The notes: generated by a model not told the origin, from the letters alone. A DNA stretch of 64,000 nucleotides from Nitrobacter hamburgensis X14 (GCF_000013885.1 NC_007964.1:1-64000); one strand, 5' to 3'; counted from the first letter of the stretch, positions 1-9,956 are shown. Made by a program: numbers and translations.

Positions 1-106
1 TGGTCATGGCTGAAACGAAGCGCGCCGGAGGGCCACGACGAAAACGCGCGACCTCCACGCAGAGCAGTCGCATCGCAACCTCATTCAATCAGAAAAGTCG
101 CAAAAA

Positions 107-1534
107 ATGTCAGACATTGAACAGGAACGCTGGTCGCGGGTGAAGGGCCGGTTGCGCTCGACCGTCGGAGAGGACATCTACTCGAGCTGGTTCGCGAGAA
201 TGGATCTGGAGAGCGTCCACGGGGAAAGCGTCCGCATGTCGGTCCCGACCCGGTTCCTGAAGAGCTGGATCCAGGCGCATTATGCCGAGCGGGTGCTGGC
301 CTGCTGGCAGGCCGAACTGCCGGACGTTCACCGCATCGATCTTATGGTGCGCTCGGCCATGCGCTGCGCCGCGCCCGCCAAGGAAGCGCCGGCCGCCGAT
401 CCGCGGCGTCCCGAGCATGGCGACGGCCGGGCCAGCACTGAATTGAAGATGGTTGCAACCGCGCCGGCGTCCGCGAACCACGACGCGCTGGGCGGGTCGC
501 CGCTCGATCCGCGGCTGACGTTCGCAAGCTTCGTCACCGGCCGCTCCAACACGCTCGCCCACGCGGCGGCGCGTCAGGTGGCCGAAGGCCGACGCGGCGA
601 CAGCATCATGTTCAATCCGCTTTACATCCATGCCGGCGTCGGTCTCGGCAAAACCCATCTGCTGCAAGCCGTCACCTGGGCCGGCAACGCCGGAACCGAG
701 CGCAAGGTGCTCTATCTGACCGCCGAGAAGTTCATGTACGGCTTCGTCGCCGCGCTCAAGTCGCAGACGGCGCTGGCCTTCAAGGAAGCGCTCCGCGGCA
801 TCGACGTTCTGGTCATCGACGACTTGCAATTCCTGCAAGGTAAATCGACGCAGGCCGAATTCTGCCACACGCTGAACGCGCTGATCGATGCCGGCCGCCA
901 GGTGGTGGTCGCAGCCGACCGGCCACCGTCCGACCTGGAAAGCCTCGACGATCGCGTGCGCTCCCGGCTCGCCGGCGGGCTCGTGGTCGAAATGGGCTCG
1001 CTCGGCGAGGAACTCCGGCTCGGCATCCTGAAATCGCGTATCGAGGTCGCGCGGGCGCACCATGCGAGTTTCTCCGTGCCGGAGCCGGTGCTGGATTATC
1101 TGGCGAAGGCGATCACCCATAACGGACGCGACCTCGAAGGCGCGATCAACCGGCTACTGGCGCACAGCAAGCTCAACGCCCAGCCGGTCACCCTGGAGAT
1201 GGCGGAGCGCGAGGTCCGCGACCTGATCCGTCCGCAGGAGCCCAGGCGCATCAAGATCGAGGACATCCAGCGGGTGGTCGCCCGGCAATACAATGTGAGC
1301 CGCTCCGACCTTCTATCCTCGCGCCGGACCGCCAACGTGGTGCGGCCGCGGCAGGTCGCGATGTATCTGGCGAAGACGCTGACGTTGCGTTCGCTGCCCG
1401 AAATCGGCCGCCGGTTCGGAGGCCGCGATCATACCACCGTGCTGCATGCGGTGCGCAAGATCGAGGCGCTGGTGTCAAAGGACACGACCCTCTCGGACGA
1501 GGTCGAGTTGCTGAAACGCCAGCTTCAGGAATAG
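107..1534 (+). CDS. dnaA: Chromosomal replication initiator DnaA
   Basis: Initiator that binds DnaA boxes at oriC and, in the ATP form, melts the origin and recruits helicase. Domains seen in order: N-terminal interaction domain (about 1-75), a variable linker (about 80-135), the AAA+ core with Walker A GVGLGKTH at residues 177-184 and Walker B VLVIDDLQF at 234-242, and a C-terminal DNA-binding domain with the signature GGRDHTTVLHAVRKI at 438-452. Length 475 residues is normal for the family. The ATG follows an A-rich stretch. Only 106 bases lie upstream in the window, with no clear DnaA-box cluster, so the origin itself is not claimed here. dnaN, recF and gyrB follow on the same strand. Confidence 0.98.
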   Translation: MSDIEQERWSRVKGRLRSTVGEDIYSSWFARMDLESVHGESVRMSVPTRFLKSWIQAHYAERVLACWQAELPDVHRIDLMVRSAMRCAAPAKEAPAADPRRPEHGDGRASTELKMVATAPASANHDALGGSPLDPRLTFASFVTGRSNTLAHAAARQVAEGRRGDSIMFNPLYIHAGVGLGKTHLLQAVTWAGNAGTERKVLYLTAEKFMYGFVAALKSQTALAFKEALRGIDVLVIDDLQFLQGKSTQAEFCHTLNALIDAGRQVVVAADRPPSDLESLDDRVRSRLAGGLVVEMGSLGEELRLGILKSRIEVARAHHASFSVPEPVLDYLAKAITHNGRDLEGAINRLLAHSKLNAQPVTLEMAEREVRDLIRPQEPRRIKIEDIQRVVARQYNVSRSDLLSSRRTANVVRPRQVAMYLAKTLTLRSLPEIGRRFGGRDHTTVLHAVRKIEALVSKDTTLSDEVELLKRQLQE

Positions 1535-1737
1535 GCGCGGCGCCGGGCAATTCTCCATCAAAATGGCGGGAAAAGGCCGGACCGGGGCGAGCCGCAGGCT
1601 TGCACCGGACGGCCATCCGCGTCACCTTGCGGTCCGCCGGATTTAAGCAAAATCGGCCATGAGCTTCGGGGTCTCGGTGCCGCGGTCCAGCCGGCATTAT
1701 CATCCGACGCCGTGAATTTGGATCGGACGGATTTGCT

Positions 1738-2856
1738 ATGAAGGTCACCGTCGAACGCGCACAACTGCTGAAATCGCTTGGCCACGTACATCGCGTGGTC
1801 GAACGGCGGAACACGATCCCGATTTTGGGAAACGTGCTGGTTCGCGCCGAAAACGCCAGGTTGTCGCTGAAGGCCACCGATCTCGATCTGGAGGTGACGG
1901 AAACGCTGGCGGCGGAAACCGCAACCGGCGGCGCGACCACGGTTCCGGCGCACATATTCTACGACATCGTCCGCAAACTGCCCGACGGCGCGCAAATCGT
2001 ACTGGAGGGCGACGGCGACCGCTCGGTGCTGGCGATCCGCGCCGGACGCTCGCGCTTCACCTTGCAGACGCTGCCTGAAAACGATTTCCCCGATCTCGCG
2101 GCTGGCGAGATGACGCATTCCTTCAAGCTCGCAGCCGCCGACATCAAGCGACTGATCGATCGTACTCAATTTGCGATCTCGACCGAGGAGACCCGCTATT
2201 ATCTCAACGGTATCTACCTGCACAGCGCCGGCAGCGCCAAAAACGCAACGCTGCGCGGCGTCGCCACCGACGGTCACCGCCTCGCGCAGGTCGATCTCGC
2301 GCTACCCAACGGCGCTGAGGGAATGCCTGGCGTCATCATCCCGCGCAAGACGGTCGGCGAGGTGCAGCGGCTGATCGAGGACAACGAAGCCGAGGTTGGA
2401 ATCGAACTGTCGCAGGGCAAGATCCGGTTCACCATCGGCAACGTCGTGCTGACCTCGAAGTTGATCGACGGCACCTTCCCGGACTACGGCCGGGTGATCC
2501 CGCAGAACAACGACAAGGAACTGATCGTCGACAAAAAGGATTTCGAGGCGGCGGTCGATCGCGTCTCGACGATTTCCAGCGAGCGCGGCCGCGCCGTGAA
2601 GCTGGCGCTATCGGCGGGCAAGCTCGTTCTGTCCGTGACCAACCCCGATTCCGGCAGCGCCACCGAGGAGCTCGAGGTCGAATACGCTTCTGAGCCGCTC
2701 GATATCGGGTTCAATTCGCGCTACCTGCTGGACATCGCCGCGCAGATCGAGGGCGAGGGCGCGGTGCTGAAGCTCGCCGACCCCGGTTCGCCGACGCTGG
2801 TGCACGACAAGGATTCCAAAGGCGCGCTCTACGTGCTGATGCCGATGCGGGTGTGA
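1738..2856 (+). CDS. dnaN: DNA polymerase III subunit beta (sliding clamp)
   Basis: Ring-shaped clamp that tethers DNA polymerase III to DNA. The 372-residue product starts MKVTVERAQLLKSLGHVHRV and ends with the family C-terminus YVLMPMRV, so all three clamp domains are complete. It lies 203 bases downstream of dnaA in the classic dnaA-dnaN-recF-gyrB block. The gap is long enough for its own promoter, but none is obvious by eye. Nothing unusual in the protein. Confidence 0.98.
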   Translation: MKVTVERAQLLKSLGHVHRVVERRNTIPILGNVLVRAENARLSLKATDLDLEVTETLAAETATGGATTVPAHIFYDIVRKLPDGAQIVLEGDGDRSVLAIRAGRSRFTLQTLPENDFPDLAAGEMTHSFKLAAADIKRLIDRTQFAISTEETRYYLNGIYLHSAGSAKNATLRGVATDGHRLAQVDLALPNGAEGMPGVIIPRKTVGEVQRLIEDNEAEVGIELSQGKIRFTIGNVVLTSKLIDGTFPDYGRVIPQNNDKELIVDKKDFEAAVDRVSTISSERGRAVKLALSAGKLVLSVTNPDSGSATEELEVEYASEPLDIGFNSRYLLDIAAQIEGEGAVLKLADPGSPTLVHDKDSKGALYVLMPMRV

Positions 2857-2898
2857 AGGTCCTTTAGCCACGCTCGGCGACAGCGAACCAACATCAAA

Positions 2899-2997
2899 GT
2901 CATCCCCGCGAAGGCGGGCATCCAGTACCCGTTGCACATCCATTGTCCGCATCGCGCCTTACGGCCTACTGGATCATCCGCCTTCGCGGGTGATGAC
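2899..2997. repeat. Palindromic intergenic repeat (REP-like) between dnaN and recF
   Basis: A long imperfect inverted repeat: the left arm contains CCCCGCGAAGGCGGGCATCC and the right arm GGATCATCCGCCTTCGCGG, about 50 bases apart. It could form a large hairpin in the dnaN-recF transcript. Related arms (CCCCGCGAAAGCGGGG) occur near 44.27-44.36 kb, so this is one of a family of short dispersed palindromes. It lies wholly between genes. Confidence 0.75.
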
Positions 2998-3020
2998 CGG
3001 GGATGTGATAATCCTTGCCC

Positions 3021-4160
3021 ATGATCCCCTCCCGCATTCGCCGTTTGAGCCTCACCCACTTCCGCAACTACCGCGCGGCTGCGCTCGAGACGCGCAGCGA
3101 CGTGGTCGTGCTGGTCGGGCCTAACGGCGCCGGCAAGACCAATTGCCTTGAGGCGATATCGCTGCTGTCGCCGGGACGCGGATTGCGGCGCGCCACGCGC
3201 GAGGAGGTCGCGGATCATCGGGGCGACGGCTCCTGGGCGGTTTCGGCCGAGGTGGAAGGCGCGCTCGGTCTGGCGACGCTCGGCACCGGCATCGACGCAC
3301 CGGGCAGCGACGCGGCATCGAGCGGCCGGCGCTGCCGGATCGACCGCGAGCCAGCAGGCTCCGCGGCGGCGTTTGGCGATCACCTACGCATGGTGTGGCT
3401 GACGCCTTCGATGGACGGCCTGTTCGGTGGCGCAGCGTCGGAACGGCGGCGCTTCTTCGACCGCTTGGTGCTGGCGATCGACAGCGACCATTCCGGCCGC
3501 GTCTCGGCGCTGGAGCGCAGCCTGCGCTCGCGCAACCGTCTGCTCGAGACACGCAACTCCGACGACCATTGGTGCGACGCCGTCGAGCGCCAGACCGCAG
3601 AGCTTGCGGTTGCGGTCGCGGCGATGCGCGCGCAAACCGTGACGCGCCTTGCGGCCGCGCTGGAGGCGCGCGGCGCGGCCTCCGCATTCCCATCGGCAAG
3701 GATCGGGCTCGACGGCTGGATGGAAAATGCGCTGCTCACCGAGCCGGCGACGGCGGTGGAGGACCGCTACCGCGAGATCCTGCGCGCCAACCGCGCCCGC
3801 GATGCCGCCGCCGGCCGCACGCTCGATGGCCCGCATCTCACCGACCTCGAGGTGATCTACGCCCCGAAATCCATGCCGGCGCGCGACGCCTCCACCGGCG
3901 AGCAGAAAGCGCTCTTGATCGGACTGGTGCTCGCCCATGCTGGTCTCGTCGCCGAGATGACGGGAATCGCACCGCTGCTGCTGCTCGACGAAGTCGTGGC
4001 ACACCTCGATCCCGACCGCCGCGGCGCGCTGTTCGGCGAACTCAAAGGCCTCGGCGCCCAGGTCTGGATGAGCGGAGCCGACCCGGCCGCGTTCGCGAAC
4101 GTTGGCGCCGGCAGCGAGATTTTCGACGTCGACGCGGGACGGATCGCCCAAAGACAATGA
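3021..4160 (+). CDS. recF: DNA replication and repair protein RecF
   Basis: SMC-like ATPase that helps load RecA at gaps and stalled forks with RecO and RecR. The N-terminal strand-helix RIRRLSLTHFRNYRA leads into Walker A GPNGAGKTN (about residues 33-41). The ABC signature region STGEQKALLIGL lies near 289-300 and Walker B LLLLDEVVAHLD near 320-331. I chose the ATG at 3021; an in-frame TTG two codons earlier (3015) is the alternative. Length 379 residues fits the family. It stands between dnaN and gyrB on the same strand. Confidence 0.96.
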   Translation: MIPSRIRRLSLTHFRNYRAAALETRSDVVVLVGPNGAGKTNCLEAISLLSPGRGLRRATREEVADHRGDGSWAVSAEVEGALGLATLGTGIDAPGSDAASSGRRCRIDREPAGSAAAFGDHLRMVWLTPSMDGLFGGAASERRRFFDRLVLAIDSDHSGRVSALERSLRSRNRLLETRNSDDHWCDAVERQTAELAVAVAAMRAQTVTRLAAALEARGAASAFPSARIGLDGWMENALLTEPATAVEDRYREILRANRARDAAAGRTLDGPHLTDLEVIYAPKSMPARDASTGEQKALLIGLVLAHAGLVAEMTGIAPLLLLDEVVAHLDPDRRGALFGELKGLGAQVWMSGADPAAFANVGAGSEIFDVDAGRIAQRQ

Positions 4161-4458
4161 TCGTAACACCTGCGGAAATTTGTCAGGATACCCGATAGCC
4201 CGGAAGCCCCGATCGGAGCCCGGAAAGGCCCGCAACGACCGGCTTTGGAGCAACTGCTTTCAGGGTTGCAAACCGCGGTTTTGAAGGGCCCACGAATTGC
4301 TCGTTTCCGTCCTTGAAAAACCGTCTAAAAATCACATCTATTCAATGACTTGAAAGAGGTCACTTTGCGCTAGGCGGACTGCCGCTTTCATGTCAGAAAT
4401 GGACCGTCTCAGCCGCGTGTGTCCGCGCTGATTCGAAGACACCCTCTGAAGGCTTTTC
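4161..4458. other. recF-gyrB intergenic region
   Basis: 298 bases with no supported gene. It holds a perfect 12-bp palindrome AAACCGCGGTTT at 4270-4281 and a more AT-rich stretch at about 4310-4350 that could hold the gyrB promoter. No terminator with a T-run was seen. Confidence 0.5.
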
Positions 4459-6900
4459 ATGAACGAATCCGCCGGGCAGCAACTTGCCGATACAGAACCT
4501 GCCGCGCCCGTCGAATACGGCGCGGAATCGATCCGGGTTCTCAAGGGCCTCGACGCCGTGCGCAAGCGGCCCGGCATGTATATCGGGGACACCGATGACG
4601 GATCCGGCCTGCATCACATGGTGTATGAAGTCGTCGACAACGCCATCGACGAAGCCCTGGCGGGACACGCCACCCGCGTCGAGGTGATCCTCAACGCCGA
4701 CAATTCGGTCACGGTGCGCGACGACGGCCGCGGCATTCCCGTCGACATTCACAAGGGCGAAGGCATCTCCGCGGCCGAGGTCATCATGACCCAGCTCCAT
4801 GCCGGCGGTAAGTTCGACCAGAACTCCTACAAGGTCTCCGGCGGATTGCACGGCGTCGGCGTCTCGGTGGTGAACGCGCTGTCGAGCAAGCTGATCCTGC
4901 GCATCTGGCGCAAGGACAAGGAGCACCTGATCGAATTCGCCCATGGCGACGCCGTGGCGCCGTTGAAAGTCGTCGGCGAGGCCAACGGCAAGCGCGGCAC
5001 CGAAGTCACTTTTCTTGCCTCGAGGGAGACCTTCACCAACGTCGAATACGATTTCGCCACGCTGGAGCATCGCCTGCGCGAACTCGCGTTTCTGAACTCC
5101 GGCGTCAACATCCTGCTCTCGGACCTGCGTCGTGCCGTCGAGAAGCGCGAGCAGATGATGTACGACGGCGGCGTCGTCGAATTCGTCAAATACCTCGACC
5201 GCAACAAGAAGGCGATGGTGCCGGAGCCGATCATGATCCGCGCCGACATGAACGGCCTCGGTGTCGAGGCGGCGCTGTGGTGGAACGACAGCTATCATGA
5301 AAACGTGCTCTGCTTCACCAACAACATTCCGCAGCGCGACGGCGGCACCCATCTCGCCGGTTTCCGCGGCGCGCTGACGCGGCAGGTCAACGGCTATGCC
5401 GACGCCATGGCCAGGAAGGAGAGGATCGCGCTGACCGGCGACGATTGCCGCGAGGGCCTGACCGCGGTGCTTTCGGTGAAAGTACCGGACCCGAAATTCT
5501 CGTCGCAGACCAAGGACAAGCTGGTGTCCTCGGAAGTGCGGCCGGTGGTCGAGAATGTCATCAACGAAGCCTTGGCTGCGTGGTTCGAGGAACATCCGAC
5601 CGAGGCGAAGCTCATTGTCGGCAAGGTGGTCGAGGCGGCGGCGGCCCGCGAGGCCGCGCGCAAGGCGCGCGAACTGACGCGGCGCAAGGGCGCGCTCGAC
5701 GTCGCTTCGCTTCCCGGCAAGCTCGCCGACTGCCAGGAACGCGACCCGGCGAAGTCGGAGTTGTTCATCGTCGAGGGCGACTCGGCCGGAGGCAGCGCCA
5801 AGCAGGGCCGCAACCGCGAATTCCAGGCCGTCTTGCCACTCCGTGGCAAGATCCTGAACGTCGAGCGCGCGCGCTTCGACAAGATGCTGTCGTCCGAGCA
5901 GATCGGCACGCTGATCACCGCGCTCGGCACCGGCATCGGTCGCGAGGATTTCGACCTGTCGAAGCTGCGCTATCACAAGATCATCGTGATGACCGACGCC
6001 GACGTCGACGGCGCGCATATCCGCACGCTGCTGCTGACGTTCTTCTTCCGGCAGATGCCGACGCTGATCGAGGCCGGCCATCTCTATATCGCCCAGCCGC
6101 CGCTCTACAAGGTGACCCGCGGCAAGTCCGAGCAGTATCTGAAGGACGAGCGCGCGCTGGAAGACTATCTGATCGAGACCGGGCTCGACGACTGCGTGTT
6201 CAAGCTCGCCACCGGCGAAGACCGCAGCGGCCGCGACCTGCAGGCACTGGTGGAAGACGCCCGCGTCATCCGCAATGTGCTGCACAACATGCACGGCCGG
6301 TACAACCGCAGCGTCATCGAACAGGCGGCGATTGCCGGTGTGCTGAACCCGCGGGTGACGGCGGACGTCGCGACCGCCAACGCCGCGGCCGATTACATCG
6401 CCAGGCGGATGGATGCGCTGGCCGACGAAGTCGAGCGTGGCTGGATCGGACGTTTCACAGAGGGCGAGGGTTTTTCTTTCGAGCGCACCGTGCGCGGCGT
6501 CAAGGACATTGCCATGATCGACGACGCGCTGCTCGGCTCGGCCGATGCGCGCAAGCTCGACGAATACGCTGCGAAGCTACAGGAAGCCTATCCGCGGCCG
6601 GGCCTCTTGCGCCGCAAGGATACCGAAACCCCGATCCACGGCCCGGTCGGCCTGTTCGAGGCGGTAACCGACGCCGGCCGCAAGGGCGTGGCGCTGCAAC
6701 GCTACAAAGGTCTCGGCGAGATGAACCCGGACCAGCTCTGGGAAACCACGCTCGATGCCAGCGAGCGTTCGCTGCTGCAGGTGAAGATCAAGGAGGTCGA
6801 CGAGGCCGACGACATCTTCACCAAGCTGATGGGCGACGTGGTCGAGCCGCGCCGCGAGTTCATCCAGGAAAACTCGCTCAGCGCCAACGTGGACGTGTGA
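4459..6900 (+). CDS. gyrB: DNA gyrase subunit B
   Basis: ATPase subunit of DNA gyrase, which with GyrA introduces negative supercoils. The GHKL ATP-binding domain occupies the first third (VYEVVDNAIDEALAGH, then DDGRGIPVD). The TOPRIM domain begins with EGDSAGGSAKQGRNR near residue 439 and carries the Mg-binding MTDADVDGAHI. The C-terminal tail has YKGLGEMNPDQLWETT. Length 813 residues is usual for alphaproteobacteria. The ATG is the first in frame and follows a 298-base gap. Confidence 0.98.
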   Translation: MNESAGQQLADTEPAAPVEYGAESIRVLKGLDAVRKRPGMYIGDTDDGSGLHHMVYEVVDNAIDEALAGHATRVEVILNADNSVTVRDDGRGIPVDIHKGEGISAAEVIMTQLHAGGKFDQNSYKVSGGLHGVGVSVVNALSSKLILRIWRKDKEHLIEFAHGDAVAPLKVVGEANGKRGTEVTFLASRETFTNVEYDFATLEHRLRELAFLNSGVNILLSDLRRAVEKREQMMYDGGVVEFVKYLDRNKKAMVPEPIMIRADMNGLGVEAALWWNDSYHENVLCFTNNIPQRDGGTHLAGFRGALTRQVNGYADAMARKERIALTGDDCREGLTAVLSVKVPDPKFSSQTKDKLVSSEVRPVVENVINEALAAWFEEHPTEAKLIVGKVVEAAAAREAARKARELTRRKGALDVASLPGKLADCQERDPAKSELFIVEGDSAGGSAKQGRNREFQAVLPLRGKILNVERARFDKMLSSEQIGTLITALGTGIGREDFDLSKLRYHKIIVMTDADVDGAHIRTLLLTFFFRQMPTLIEAGHLYIAQPPLYKVTRGKSEQYLKDERALEDYLIETGLDDCVFKLATGEDRSGRDLQALVEDARVIRNVLHNMHGRYNRSVIEQAAIAGVLNPRVTADVATANAAADYIARRMDALADEVERGWIGRFTEGEGFSFERTVRGVKDIAMIDDALLGSADARKLDEYAAKLQEAYPRPGLLRRKDTETPIHGPVGLFEAVTDAGRKGVALQRYKGLGEMNPDQLWETTLDASERSLLQVKIKEVDEADDIFTKLMGDVVEPRREFIQENSLSANVDV

Positions 6901-6936
6901 GGCGGCCCGCGGCACCTGTTGTCGCGCCGGCCCCTT

Positions 6937-7042
6937 TAGAGCGCTTACCGTTCTGATGGAATCAGAACCGGCGCTCAAAGTTGTTGAGTGGTCGCATTTC
7001 CTTACGGTGAACCGGTGTCCACTTCACCGGGAAATGCTCTAG
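6937..7042 (+). repeat. Dispersed two-hairpin element, copy 1 (diverged)
   Basis: First of six copies. Helix 1 is GTTCTGAT-GGA-ATCAGAAC with outer GAGCGC/GCGCTC. Helix 2 is GCATTTCC/GGAAATGC enclosing GGTGAA/TTCACC, and the element ends in CTCTAG. The arms differ from the other copies but remain paired, which is compensatory change. It lies between convergent gyrB and the FUSC gene. Confidence 0.85.
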
Positions 7043-7094
7043 CACCGCCACACGCATCCCGGTCGTCGTCATTGTCTGGCCGAAAGGCCGAAGG

Positions 7095-8228
7095 CTATCC
7101 CGTCCCCGCAGCGCCCTCATCGTTTCCGGCCGATGATTTCGGCCGGTCGGTCCATTCCCGGATGTATCGTTCGAGGTCCCCCAGATTCTGCCGCATCTGT
7201 TCCAGCGAAAAGCCCAGCGCGAAAAATCGCTCGGTCATGTCGCCCGGCAATCCGCGCGTCAGTCCCTCCCGACGCATCGCCGCGATCTCCGCGGCATAGG
7301 CCTCGAGCGCCGTCTGCACCGGCAAGAGCGCCGGCGCGGGCGCGCCAAGCCGCAATGCCTCGGCAGAGGCCTTCAGATAATTGTTCATGGTATCGCTAAG
7401 CCTCGCGAGCGGCTGGGCGAGCCGCAACTGAAGATTGATTGGCAGCGGCGTCACCGTGGCGCGTCCGATCATCACGACGTCATGCCGCAGCCGCAACACG
7501 GTTCGCAACAACGGGCCGGTGTCCGGCCCATGGGACAGCCGCGCCGAACGTTCGCGTTCGGCCTCGATGCCGATTGCGTTCAGCTCGCTGATGGCATGCC
7601 CTATTCCATCCTGAAGCGCATGAAGCGCGTCATTGTCACGGCCGCGCGTGAGGCCCGCGAGCAACTCCTGCAGTGCGTCGGCAAGGAGGTTCAGCACGCG
7701 CGCCGCATTGACGCGAATCTGGCCGTAGGCACGGGACGGCAGCACCAGAAACGACACCAGCATCCCGGTGATGGCCCCGACCGTTACCTCCAATATGCGG
7801 TCGATGGCGGATTCGAGCGGCGACATCTGCCCCATCGTCGGCAGCAGCAGCACGATGATCGCGGTCACGGTCGCGACGTTCAGGCTCGGATTGATCGCGG
7901 CCAGGAAGGCCAGCGGCGCCACCGCCAGCACCAGCACCGCGAGCAGGCCGCTTTCGCCGGAATGCGGGATCAGGATCGCGATCGCCCCGCCGTAGAGCGC
8001 ACCGCCGATGGTGCCGATGAGATAGTCGCGCGTTGCTTTCAGCGAACGTCCGACGCTCATCTGCGTCACGATGATCGCCGTCAGCACGGCCCACAGCGGC
8101 AACCGCAGATGCAGCGCGATCGCGACGACGAGCGCGGCGAAGGCGGCCGCCGTGACCCGGACGCCCAGGCCCAATTCCACCTTTCGCGACCACAGCTGCG
8201 TTGCCGTGCGTTTCAGGTATGAGATCAT
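7095..8228 (-). CDS. FUSC-family / aromatic acid exporter-like membrane protein
   Basis: Inner-membrane protein with an N-terminal half of closely spaced hydrophobic helices (about residues 18-165, roughly six segments, including ALVVAIALHLRLPLWAVLTA) and a soluble, largely helical C-terminal half. This layout is that of the FUSC/ArAE (YccS, AaeB, aluminium-activated malate transporter-like) families, which export aromatic acids or similar anions. I chose the ATG at 8228 (MISYLKRTA); the frame stays open 23 codons further upstream. 377 residues. No partner membrane-fusion gene is next to it, so the substrate is unknown. Confidence 0.8.
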   Translation of the reverse strand: MISYLKRTATQLWSRKVELGLGVRVTAAAFAALVVAIALHLRLPLWAVLTAIIVTQMSVGRSLKATRDYLIGTIGGALYGGAIAILIPHSGESGLLAVLVLAVAPLAFLAAINPSLNVATVTAIIVLLLPTMGQMSPLESAIDRILEVTVGAITGMLVSFLVLPSRAYGQIRVNAARVLNLLADALQELLAGLTRGRDNDALHALQDGIGHAISELNAIGIEAERERSARLSHGPDTGPLLRTVLRLRHDVVMIGRATVTPLPINLQLRLAQPLARLSDTMNNYLKASAEALRLGAPAPALLPVQTALEAYAAEIAAMRREGLTRGLPGDMTERFFALGFSLEQMRQNLGDLERYIREWTDRPKSSAGNDEGAAGTG

Positions 8229-8562
8229 GCACCGCAGGGTTGGGTTATCCAGCCGTTCTGACGTTAAAGCCGGTCCCGCATCTTTCCGCAACAGCACGAC
8301 TTACCGATCGGAACGCCTGAACTCCGTATTCGTATTCGGACCGCACTCACACCGATCGACCCGATCGAAACCGGGACAACGCCCCGGCGCCCGTCAAGGA
8401 TGGCGCTCGCAGTCACATCTTCGTGGCGACCGGCGGCAAGATATTTGCGAATTCGTGTGCGTGAACCATATTCCTGACATTGGCTTGAACCTGAACCCGC
8501 TTTCGGGGAACTTACTGCTGCGGGTGGCGTTTAGTTTGTTTGAGTAGGCGTTTGGTGTTGTG
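8229..8562. other. Divergent intergenic region, no gene seen
   Basis: 334 bases between the divergent FUSC gene and the small secreted/membrane protein gene. It must hold both promoters, but I could not single out convincing -35/-10 pairs. The last 40 bases before 8563 are T- and G-rich. Confidence 0.5.
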
Positions 8563-9120
8563 ATGCCGGTTTTTCGTTATTTTCTGGTAATGGGTTGCTG
8601 TTTGCTCGGCCTGCTTTTTGTCGCAGACTGGATATGGCCCGGCAACGCGGGTACCGACGCGCATCCGGCGACCGTTGCATCCGCGGGATCGGCCGGCCTG
8701 AAATCCGAGGACTTGGTACCAAAGGACTCGGTACCAAAGGATCCGGCGTCCACGGATTTGGGGGCGGCATCGGCGGTTCTCAGTTCGATCGATGACTGGC
8801 GCCGCTCCGAGAAACGCTTCGAGCGGTCGAAGCACGATCCCCAACCCATCGTCTATCCGGATATTGCTACTCTCGCTCCCACCGCCGACCGTCTGCAATG
8901 GGAACGCCAGCTCCGCTATCTGCCGGCGAATCACGTCTACGAAGCGCGGGCGGAAATGCCGAAGGCCGAAGCCCCGAAGGTCGCTGAGAAGACCAGGCCT
9001 CCGCGCAAGCATATCGCTCACGCCCGCAGCCGCGCGAGGGTTATAGCAAACGTCGAGCGGCCTCCGCCTCCCCGCTACGCTCGCAACACCGGCTGGAATC
9101 CGTTCGGCCTGTTCGACTGA
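8563..9120 (+). CDS. Hypothetical membrane-anchored protein with VPKD tandem repeat
   Basis: 185-residue protein of unknown function. It starts with a hydrophobic segment (about residues 5-23, FRYFLVMGCCLLGLLFVADW) that looks like an uncleaved signal anchor, followed by a charged, low-complexity periplasmic region. A 15-base tandem duplication (8710-8739) encodes LVPKDSVPKD, followed by a third DP. The C-terminal part is rich in Pro, Lys and Arg and ends NTGWNPFGLFD. I chose the ATG at 8563; a GTG lies one codon earlier. It stands alone between a divergent transporter gene and a convergent DUF4336 gene. Confidence 0.7.
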   Translation: MPVFRYFLVMGCCLLGLLFVADWIWPGNAGTDAHPATVASAGSAGLKSEDLVPKDSVPKDPASTDLGAASAVLSSIDDWRRSEKRFERSKHDPQPIVYPDIATLAPTADRLQWERQLRYLPANHVYEARAEMPKAEAPKVAEKTRPPRKHIAHARSRARVIANVERPPPPRYARNTGWNPFGLFD

Positions 9121-9149
9121 TCGAGGGTCTCCCGGGAGCCGCGCCAGAC

Positions 9150-9896
9150 CTATCCTAACAGCCAGCGGAATGCGCGGCGCAGTTCGTCCGTGCCGTTGCG
9201 ATCGTACCAGCGGCCGTGGGCCAAAACGATCCGTTCCGGATTCCAGCCGATCATGGTTTCGACCGCACCCCTCAGTCCCGCCTTGTCGCGATAGGATAGG
9301 CGCATGTCGCGCGGCATCGATCCGTCCGGATGCTGCACGCCGCCGAGCCACGTCAGCACGCGCGTAAGCAATGAGCCCAGTTTGCGCGGCTCGAAATTCT
9401 CGATCAGGTCGGTCAGCACCAGCGTCCGGCTTTTGCGATGGAAGAAGACGACTTCCGTCATGTAGCTGCCCTCGACCGGAAGCGTGGCGACATCCTTGTC
9501 CCAGGAATAACCCCGGTCGCGATCAAGCGCCTGACAATCGAAATCGATGCGGCCGGCTGCCTGCTCGCGGATGCGCGGCGCCAGATAGACCTCGGTGTCG
9601 GGAAAAGCCGTATGCCAATCCGGAATCCACCAGTAATGGATTCGGTTCGGCCCGACGATCCAGCGCGGGCGACCGCGGCCTTCGACTTCCGTCTTGAGTT
9701 CAGCCGTCAGCGGCGTCGGCGAATGAATCAGCAAATCGCCACCGATGCGGATGATCGTCATGCGGGTTGAAAACGGCATCTTCAGCAACGGCTGGCCGAA
9801 GGCGATCGTCGGGCCGTCGACGATCCAGACATCGTCGGCCACGCGCTTGAGCGTGTTGAGCGGCGGATAGGTAGCGAGCGAATCGTGTTTCATCAT
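9150..9896 (-). CDS. DUF4336 family protein (metallo-beta-lactamase-like fold)
   Basis: 248-residue cytosolic protein resembling the DUF4336 family, thought to share the metallo-beta-lactamase fold but without the full HxHxDH zinc motif. Recognisable blocks are DDVWIVDGPTIAFG near the start, GPNRIHYWWIPDWHTAFPD, LVLTDLIENFEP and the late WNPERIVLAHGRWYD. Function in bacteria is unknown. The start was set at the ATG pair at 9896/9893, since the ten residues upstream (MGWSCRRAGR) look non-conserved. It shares its strand with the DUF1330 gene 60 bases upstream, so the two may be co-transcribed. Confidence 0.75.
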   Translation of the reverse strand: MMKHDSLATYPPLNTLKRVADDVWIVDGPTIAFGQPLLKMPFSTRMTIIRIGGDLLIHSPTPLTAELKTEVEGRGRPRWIVGPNRIHYWWIPDWHTAFPDTEVYLAPRIREQAAGRIDFDCQALDRDRGYSWDKDVATLPVEGSYMTEVVFFHRKSRTLVLTDLIENFEPRKLGSLLTRVLTWLGGVQHPDGSMPRDMRLSYRDKAGLRGAVETMIGWNPERIVLAHGRWYDRNGTDELRRAFRWLLG

Positions 9897-9956
9897 GCGA
9901 CCGGCCCTGCGGCACGACCACCCCAACGCCGCCGCACCGCGCCGGCGCGCGGCGGA

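Noticed and set aside
1..106. Possible replication origin upstream of dnaA
   Set aside because: Only 106 bases are visible, with no cluster of DnaA boxes or AT-rich unwinding region; in many Hyphomicrobiales oriC lies elsewhere, so I make no claim.
4393..6294. A 633-codon minus-strand frame opposite gyrB
   Set aside because: Shadow frame of gyrB; no motif and no ribosome site.
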